Positions 58,783 through 64,000 of a DNA stretch of 64,000 nt are shown here, in pieces. The translations under genes were made by a program, and so were the position numbers. Source of the DNA: Zoogloeaceae bacterium (GTDB lineage Bacteria; Pseudomonadota; Gammaproteobacteria; Burkholderiales; Rhodocyclaceae). The notes beneath the pieces were generated by a model. It was not told the DNA's origin. It saw only the letters and a list, made by a program, of their open reading frames with translations, and made no database searches. The DNA lies in NCBI GenBank assembly GCA_031277315.1, contig JAITMP010000030.1, positions 124,001 to 188,000 of the forward strand, written 5' to 3'. Positions within the stretch are counted from its first letter, which is position 1; each line of letters opens with the position of its first letter.

Positions 58783-59604
58783 TTATCGCTTGATGCCCGG
58801 GCCTTTGTAGACCTGACCGTTGGCGGTGACCGTCATGTAGGTGAGGAGGGCGGTGATGGAATCCGACAGATACGTCGGCTCGGGAAAGCGCTGCTGGCGG
58901 AAGCAGTCGTTCATGCGCCATTGCTGGGTGAGCATGAAACCGCCCGTCATGCGGTAGCCGGGCCAGCCTTGATAAGCGCGGATGGCTTCTTCGGGCCGGC
59001 GCAGGTTGGGCAGATCCTGCGTGCGGATGCGCTTGCCGTCGGCGCCGTGGCAGGTGGCGCAGGAAAAATCGTATGCGCCGGCGCGGTAGGCGAAGATTTC
59101 CTTGCCGATGTTGTAAGCCTCGATTTCCTTCGGATGCTTGCGCGGCGCGGCGATTTTCATGTCACGCGACTGGCCGGCGACCCAGGTGACGACGGAAACG
59201 TGATCGGGCGTGACGCGGTCGTTGCTGAACGGCTGCTTGCGGATGTCCGCTTCCTTGTAGCCGAGGTATTTCACCATGCAGTGCACGACGCGCCGCTCGG
59301 CGTCCATGACCTGATCGACATCGGCGAAGTAGCGCGGCATCCGCACGTAAGCGCCCTTGACGACGCCGGCGCCCAGACCGAGATCGCATTGCGCCATCGT
59401 GGCGCCGTCCGGCCCCTTGGCGTGTTTCCAGATGTCCTCGCCCTTGGCTTCGAACAGTTCGGCGGGGTTGTCTTCTTCCAGCACCTCGCGGAATTTCTCG
59501 AATTCCTCGGTGATGGCGCTTTTGGCGGGCGGCTGCTGGGCGTAGGCGGCGCAGGCTGCCGCCATGACCGTCGCGGCCATGAGCATGCTCAGGCGGTGTT
59601 TCAT
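58783..59604 (-). CDS. soxA: Sulfur oxidation c-type cytochrome SoxA (monoheme type)
   Basis: A 273-aa periplasmic cytochrome that, with SoxX, joins thiosulfate to the SoxY swinging-arm Cys. One heme site, Cys182-x2-Cys185-His186 (SCATCHGADG). Catalytic Cys234 (MNDCFRQQRFPE) is the persulfide heme ligand. Cys73 and Cys109 replace the first heme site with a likely disulfide, as in one-heme SoxA. Signal peptide cleaved near AYA-QQ. Confidence 0.95.
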   Translation of the reverse strand: MKHRLSMLMAATVMAAACAAYAQQPPAKSAITEEFEKFREVLEEDNPAELFEAKGEDIWKHAKGPDGATMAQCDLGLGAGVVKGAYVRMPRYFADVDQVMDAERRVVHCMVKYLGYKEADIRKQPFSNDRVTPDHVSVVTWVAGQSRDMKIAAPRKHPKEIEAYNIGKEIFAYRAGAYDFSCATCHGADGKRIRTQDLPNLRRPEEAIRAYQGWPGYRMTGGFMLTQQWRMNDCFRQQRFPEPTYLSDSITALLTYMTVTANGQVYKGPGIKR

Positions 59605-59670
59605 CTTTCTTGTCTCCTCTAATTGGGTGAGCGCGGCATTTTTTTGTGATTCATGCCGACGTGGCGCGGC

Positions 59671-59985
59671 TTAGCCGCTGATCGTGGCTTCGTCCGTTCT
59701 CGATTCGCCCTTGTTGTCGACCCAGTGGATGACAACCTTGTCGCCGGCTTTGGCGCCCTTGACGCGAAAGCCGAAAACCGGGTTGCGCGAGATCGAGGTG
59801 GCGGCCTGGCCCTGAATCACGCGCTTGCCGCCGACATCGACGGTAATTGCCTGAATGTAGTGCGCCGGCACCGTGTTGCCGGCGTTGTCCTTGCGCTGGC
59901 CGGTTTCCATCGGGTGGTTCATGAGAACGCGGATTTCCGCGCTGTCGCCCTTCATCTGGGCGCGGATTTTCATTGGATCTGCCAT
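59671..59985 (-). CDS. soxZ: Thiosulfate oxidation carrier complex protein SoxZ
   Basis: A 104-aa beta-sandwich protein that pairs with SoxY. Blocks: PMKIRAQMKGDSAEIRVLM, HPMETGQRKD and DKVVIHWVDNKGESR. It has no signal peptide and is exported with SoxY. Confidence 0.95.
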   Translation of the reverse strand: MADPMKIRAQMKGDSAEIRVLMNHPMETGQRKDNAGNTVPAHYIQAITVDVGGKRVIQGQAATSISRNPVFGFRVKGAKAGDKVVIHWVDNKGESRTDEATISG

Positions 59986-60030
59986 GTCGTTTTCCTTTGC
60001 ATTTCTCTGTGTGAGCCGGTCGGAGGGGGC

Positions 60031-60501
60031 TTAGCCGCCGCAGCCGCCGATGGTGACTTTCACTTCCTTCTCGGCGACGTAGTATTTGCCGTCGGCCGTC
60101 TTGGCCACCGCCCGCACCAGCGAGGTCTGGCCCATTTTCAGGCGCAGCGACATCTCCGGGACGGCGCCGTTGGCGAAGTCGAAGGCGCTGGAGAGCGGCA
60201 TCGGGTTCTTGTCCACCAGCACGGCGAGGGAAATGGTGTTGGGAATGTTGCTGACGACATCGACCGGCACGACGGCGCCGTTCTCGGCGATGTCCGGCGC
60301 CTTGATGACGATGGCCGTGTTTCCGGCGGCGCTATCCGCGCCGATTCCCTTCAAGGCGCTGGCGATGTCCTTCGCCTCGAAGGCGGCGCGGTCGTCAGCG
60401 GCCAGCGCCAGAGAAGGCTTGAGCAGGCCAGCCGCAACGGCTGCCGCGATCGCCCCGGTGGCGCCTGCCCCTTTCAGCAGGGTTCTGCGCAAGATATCCA
60501 T
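60031..60501 (-). CDS. soxY: Thiosulfate oxidation carrier protein SoxY
   Basis: A 156-aa carrier. Twin-arginine signal (ILRRTLLKGAGATGA). The C-terminal swinging arm GGCGG holds Cys154, where sulfur intermediates are bound. It is the first gene of the sox operon, with a good GGAGG ribosome binding site and a leader carrying an inverted repeat. Confidence 0.96.
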   Translation of the reverse strand: MDILRRTLLKGAGATGAIAAAVAAGLLKPSLALAADDRAAFEAKDIASALKGIGADSAAGNTAIVIKAPDIAENGAVVPVDVVSNIPNTISLAVLVDKNPMPLSSAFDFANGAVPEMSLRLKMGQTSLVRAVAKTADGKYYVAEKEVKVTIGGCGG

Positions 60502-60534
60502 CCGTATGGTTCCTCCTTATTAATGGGTTTGTGG

Positions 60535-60566
60535 GATCTGTCCGCCGGTTTGGCGGTGGACAGATC
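60535..60566. promoter_or_regulatory. Inverted repeat in the sox operon leader
   Basis: GATCTGTCC (60535-60543) and GGACAGATC (60558-60566), perfect 9-base arms around a GC-rich centre. It is 34 bp upstream of soxY. No T-run follows, so an operator or RNA structure is more likely than a terminator. Confidence 0.55.
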
Positions 60567-60625
60567 ATTTGACCTGATCGGTTCCGACTGACTTTAGCCC
60601 GGGAAGGAAATCAGGGCAAGACATG

Positions 60626-60654
60626 GATATTGATCGGAAAATAAGCCGCGTCAA
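60626..60654 (-). promoter_or_regulatory. Candidate sox operon promoter
   Basis: On the minus strand: TTGACG (60649-60654), a 17-bp spacer, then AATATC (60626-60631). The start site would be near 60618, giving a leader of about 115 nt that includes the inverted repeat. Confidence 0.4.
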
Positions 60655-60693
60655 TTTCAGCGGACGCTAATATTGCTCGCTGGAAGACGGCCC

Positions 60694-61182
60694 TCAATCC
60701 GCCTGCCAGTGGCCGCTCTTGCCGCCGCTTTTTTCCAGCAGGCGGATGGCCTCGAAATGCATGCCCCGGTCGACGGCCTTGCACATGTCGTAGATGGTGA
60801 GCAGGCCGGCGCTGACGGCGGTCAGCGCCTCCATTTCGACGCCGGTGCGCCCGACCGTTTCCGCCGTCGCCTCGCAAACAATGCATGCCCGCGCGCGGTC
60901 GATGGCGAACGTCACGCCGACGCGGGTCAGGGCGACCGGGTGGCAGAGGGGGATCAGGTCGGCGGCGCGCTTGGCGGCCTGAATTGCGGCGATGCGCGCC
61001 ACGCCCAGCACGTCGCCCTTGCGGCTGTCGCCGGATTCGATCAGGGCCAGCGTTTCCGGCCGCATGCAGACTGTTCCGGCGGCGCGGGCGACGCGGCGGG
61101 TTTCGCCCTTTTCCGCCACGTCCACCATGTGCGCTTGGCCGCTGGCGTCGAAATGCGTGAGAGGGTTGCGGGAAGCAGTCAT
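60694..61182 (-). CDS. moaC: Cyclic pyranopterin monophosphate synthase
   Basis: A 162-aa enzyme of molybdenum cofactor synthesis. Blocks: [34 protein letters not shown] and [20 protein letters not shown] with KAVDRGM. The ATG at 61182 is preferred over 61215. Its neighbours do not share the pathway. Confidence 0.96.
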   Translation of the reverse strand: MTASRNPLTHFDASGQAHMVDVAEKGETRRVARAAGTVCMRPETLALIESGDSRKGDVLGVARIAAIQAAKRAADLIPLCHPVALTRVGVTFAIDRARACIVCEATAETVGRTGVEMEALTAVSAGLLTIYDMCKAVDRGMHFEAIRLLEKSGGKSGHWQAD

Positions 61183-61341
61183 GCGCCGGGGAGTCGTGCT
61201 TAAGTACGTGCTCAAATGCGGTCAAATGCGGGAGAGAACCTTCTTGCGTTCTGACAATCTATTCAAGCGCGTCAGGACGGCTGTGTATCAAACTGTTTCA
61301 CGGCCATTTTATCCGAAGTGCGCCAAGGTATCATAGCAACG

Positions 61342-62814
61342 ATGAAATTCCGATTGCGGACGCTGGCTTTTCTCGCCGTTCTGGCCCCGGTTTCCTTTGC
61401 GCCGATCCCCTTTACGCCGGCGGCGCTGGCCGAGGGCTTGCCTGATCTGGGCGACGCTTCGCGCATCGACCTGCCGCCCCAACTCGAACGGCGCATCGGC
61501 GAATCAATCGTCAACGACATCCGCCTGCGGGAGCCGAGCTATATCGACGATCCCGAAATCGCCGCCTATCTGAACATGCTGGGCGCGAAGCTGTCGGCGG
61601 CGATTCCCGAGGCGGGCCAGAGCTTCGAGTTTTTCGCCTTGCGCGATCCCACCCTCAACGCTTTCGCCCTGCCCGGCGGTTACATCGGCGTGCATAGCGG
61701 GCTGATTCTGGCGGCGCAGTCCGAATCCGAACTGGCCGGCGTGCTGTCCCACGAAATCGCCCACGTCACGCAGAAACATCTGGCGCGCATGATGAGCAAG
61801 CAGAGTCAGGCGCAGGCGGCGCAGTGGCTGGCGATGGCCGTGGCGGTGCTGGCCGCGCGCTCAAGTTCGGATGTCGGTCAGGCGGCGCTGGTGGCCGGCT
61901 CCGCCGCCGGCGTGCAAACGATGCTGAACTACTCGCGCGACTTCGAGCGCGAAGCCGACCGCGTCGGCATCCAGACGCTGGAACGGGCCGGCTTCGACGT
62001 GCGCGGCATGGGCAGTTTCTTCGAGCGCCTGCAGAAATTCGGGCGGCTCTACGAAAACAACGCGCCCGGCTATCTGCGCACCCACCCGCTCACGCTCGAA
62101 CGCATCAGCGACATGGAAAACCGCATCCTGCAATCGCACTACCGGCAAGTGCGGGATTCGACCGGCTTCCAGCTGGTGCGCGCCAAGCTGCGGGCGACGC
62201 AGGGCGATGCCCGCGATGCCATCACCGAATTTGAATCCCAGTTGCGCGAGCGCAAATACATGTCCGAGGCTGCCGCCCGCTACGGGCTGGCGCTGGCGCA
62301 GATGCGGGCGGGCAACTTCCCCGCTGTCGAAAACGAAGTGGCCGCGCTGCGCCGGCTCAAGACGGCCTCGCCCATGATCGACACCCTCGCCGCCGACGTG
62401 AAAAAGGCGCAGGGCGATCTGAACAGCGCGCTGAGCCTCTACCGCGAAGCCCGCGTCCGCTATCCGCACTACAAGGCGCTGATCTACGGCCAGATCGACG
62501 CCCTGCTGGCGAACGGCCAGGCGCAGGCGGCGCTGAAGACGGCTACCGAGGAATTGCAGTTGACGCCCTCCGACGCCATCCTCTACGGCTGGCAGGCGAA
62601 GAGCTACGCCGCCCTCGGCAAGCGCCTCCAGCAGCACCGCGCCCAGGCCGAGTTGTATGTCCTGCAAGGCCAGCTGGCGGCGGCGGTCGAGCAACTGGAA
62701 CTGGCCCAGAAGGCCGAGGACGGCGACTTTTTTGAACACTCCCAGGCCGATGCCCGCCTGCGCGAACTGCGCGCCCGGCTGATCGATGAAATGCGGGAGA
62801 AGCAACAGCAGTAG
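61342..62814 (+). CDS. BepA-like M48 metalloprotease with TPR repeats
   Basis: A 490-aa periplasmic protein: signal peptide (cleaved near ALA-EG, residue 30), M48 domain with zinc motif HEIAH (137-141) and Glu in FEREADRVG, then a C-terminal TPR region (about 285-480). Length and layout match BepA/YfgC, which assembles or degrades outer membrane proteins such as LptD. Divergent from moaC. Confidence 0.9.
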   Translation: MKFRLRTLAFLAVLAPVSFAPIPFTPAALAEGLPDLGDASRIDLPPQLERRIGESIVNDIRLREPSYIDDPEIAAYLNMLGAKLSAAIPEAGQSFEFFALRDPTLNAFALPGGYIGVHSGLILAAQSESELAGVLSHEIAHVTQKHLARMMSKQSQAQAAQWLAMAVAVLAARSSSDVGQAALVAGSAAGVQTMLNYSRDFEREADRVGIQTLERAGFDVRGMGSFFERLQKFGRLYENNAPGYLRTHPLTLERISDMENRILQSHYRQVRDSTGFQLVRAKLRATQGDARDAITEFESQLRERKYMSEAAARYGLALAQMRAGNFPAVENEVAALRRLKTASPMIDTLAADVKKAQGDLNSALSLYREARVRYPHYKALIYGQIDALLANGQAQAALKTATEELQLTPSDAILYGWQAKSYAALGKRLQQHRAQAELYVLQGQLAAAVEQLELAQKAEDGDFFEHSQADARLRELRARLIDEMREKQQQ

Positions 62815-63007
62815 CCGCCGGACGGGGAGGCAGGGGGTGGGCGCGGCGAATCCGGCCCTGTTCCGGCATGGATGGCGTCGCGCCGGAAACCGGCGCCTCT
62901 TCCCATTCCCCGATTCTTATTTCCCAATAAAATAAAACGATTCGTTCCGCTTGCCGGAGGTGTTAGCCTTCGCCCGTTCGTAATAAAAAAACAGGAGGGG
63001 AGGCGCG
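62815..63007. other. Intergenic region between the BepA-like gene and sat
   Basis: 193 bp. It holds a perfect hairpin GCGCCGG-AAA-CCGGCGC (62880-62896), a possible weak terminator without a clear T-run, then an AT-rich stretch (62915-62950) and the AGGAGG ribosome binding site of sat. No clear promoter hexamers. Confidence 0.45.
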
Positions 63008-64000
63008 ATGGCATTGGTTAATCCGCATGGCGGCGGCCCGCTCAGGCCCTTGCTGCTCGCCGGCGAGGCGCTGCGGGCCGAGCTGGCGCGCGCGCGGACG
63101 CTGCCCAAGATCAGGGTCAGTTCACGCGAGAAGGGCGACATCATCATGCTCGGCATCGGCGGCTTCACACCGCTCGATGGCTTCATGACCCACAGCGATT
63201 GGCAGGGCGTGTGCGACGGCATGAAGATGGCCAGCGGTTTGTTCTGGCCGATTCCGATCACGCTTTCGACCGACCGGGCGGGCGCCGACGGGCTGCCGGT
63301 CGGCGCCGAGGTCGCGCTGCTCGATCCGGACAGCGACGAGATTCTCGCCACGCTGCAAATTACCGAGAAGTATTCCATCGACAAGGCGCACGAGTGCGCG
63401 ATGGTGTTCAGGACGACGGATCTGGAGCATCCCGGCGTCAAGATGGTGATGGCGCAGGGCGAGGTGAATCTCGCCGGCCCGGTGAAGGTGCTCTCGCAAG
63501 CCGAGTTTCCCGCCCGTTACGGCGAATTGTTCATGACGCCGGCGCAGACGCGGGCGGCGTTCGAGGCGATGGGCTGGTCGAAGGTCGCCGCCTTCCAGAC
63601 GCGCAACCCGATGCACCGCTCGCACGAATATCTGGCCAAGGTCGCCATCGAAACCTGTGACGGCGTGCTGATTCATTCGCTGCTCGGCAACCTCAAGCCG
63701 GGCGACATTCCCGCCGATACGCGGGCGCGCGCCATTGCCGTCCTGATCGGGAAATATTTCGTCAAGAATACCGTGGTGCAGGCCGGCTACCCGCTCGACA
63801 TGCGCTACGCCGGCCCGCGTGAAGCCCTGCTGCACGCCTTGTTCCGCCAGAACTACGGCTGCTCGCATCTCATCGTTGGCCGCGACCACGCTGGCGTCGG
63901 CAGCTACTACGGGCCTTTCGACGCCCACCATATTTTCGACGAGATTCCGAAGGGTTCGCTGGAGACGCAGCCGTTGAAAATCGACTGGACGTTCTGGTGC
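63008..64000 (+). CDS. sat: Sulfate adenylyltransferase (ATP sulfurylase), 3' end outside the window
   Basis: The first 331 codons of an ATP sulfurylase. The nucleotide-binding blocks QTRNPMHR (197-204) and GRDHAG (291-296) are present, with [16 protein letters not shown] between. It is the homo-oligomeric Sat type, not CysDN. In sulfur oxidisers it makes ATP and sulfate from APS and pyrophosphate. An assimilatory role is possible, but the sox and fcc genes favour the oxidative one. A strong AGGAGG precedes the ATG. Confidence 0.95.
   Translation, partial: MALVNPHGGGPLRPLLLAGEALRAELARARTLPKIRVSSREKGDIIMLGIGGFTPLDGFMTHSDWQGVCDGMKMASGLFWPIPITLSTDRAGADGLPVGAEVALLDPDSDEILATLQITEKYSIDKAHECAMVFRTTDLEHPGVKMVMAQGEVNLAGPVKVLSQAEFPARYGELFMTPAQTRAAFEAMGWSKVAAFQTRNPMHRSHEYLAKVAIETCDGVLIHSLLGNLKPGDIPADTRARAIAVLIGKYFVKNTVVQAGYPLDMRYAGPREALLHALFRQNYGCSHLIVGRDHAGVGSYYGPFDAHHIFDEIPKGSLETQPLKIDWTFWC

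Overview
The window reads as a GC-rich chromosomal segment of a sulfur-oxidising betaproteobacterium, probably near the Nitrosomonadales/Rhodocyclales. Three things suggest this: the gene orders hisGD-(C)-BHAFIE-hinT-tatABC, pcnB-folK-panB-panC-panD and hda/purM, which are typical of Betaproteobacteria; a soxYZAXB operon, flavocytochrome c sulfide dehydrogenase (fccAB) and the start of an ATP sulfurylase gene (sat); and heme-A oxidase genes. The family assignments rest on motifs read in the translated sequence. No database search was possible. No gene-free stretch exceeds about 250 bp.

Layout. 1-3.2 kb: cytochrome c oxidase (subunit I cut by the window edge, subunit II, a 48-aa subunit) divergent from two adjacent heme A synthase family genes. 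3.2-7.3 kb: the panD, panC, panB, folK, pcnB block on the minus strand. 7.4-12.1 kb: antiporter, HAD phosphatase, hda, purM, murI. 12.1-14.9 kb: a CysB-type regulator divergent from a YeiH-type putative sulfate exporter and a small Cys-rich protein. 14.9-18.3 kb: miaA, mutL, dedA. 18.3-24.3 kb: an envelope block with a YejM/PbgA-like protein, an OmpR-type two-component system and a phosphoethanolamine transferase. 24.4-28.7 kb: an accessory island with an M48 peptidase-pilin fusion and two near-duplicate ankyrin lipoproteins flanking a HicAB module that has a visible operator. 28.6-33.0 kb: purN, a DUF3108 protein, rsmB, an FmdE-like protein and a PLD nuclease. 33.0-37.0 kb: aqpZ, rpmG, rpmB, radC, coaBC, dut. 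37.0-42.4 kb: cytochrome c4, fccB, fccA, a free lipoyl-domain protein, ettA, a SCO-type protein. 42.6-51.5 kb: the histidine operon with hisC inverted in place, then hinT and tatABC. 51.6-56.3 kb: a TolC-MacA-MacB type efflux operon. 56.4-60.5 kb: the sox operon. 60.7-64.0 kb: moaC, a BepA-like M48 protease and sat.

How it fits together. SoxYZ, SoxAX and SoxB act in the periplasm on thiosulfate, and FccAB oxidises sulfide. Electrons would pass through c-type cytochromes to the heme-copper oxidase. Sat would make ATP and sulfate from APS. SoxB, SoxY and FccB carry twin-arginine signals, and tatABC lies in the window. No soxCD is visible, which with sat fits a partial Sox pathway coupled to a separate sulfane-sulfur route elsewhere in the genome. 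The CysB/YeiH pair may handle cytoplasmic sulfate or sulfite.

The points most worth a second look are the peptidase-pilin fusion, the duplicated ankyrin lipoproteins around hicAB, the free lipoyl protein beside fccAB, the inverted hisC, the terminator between soxX and soxB, the heme A synthase paralogue that lacks one conserved His, and many degenerate 6-12 bp tandem repeats scattered through the window.
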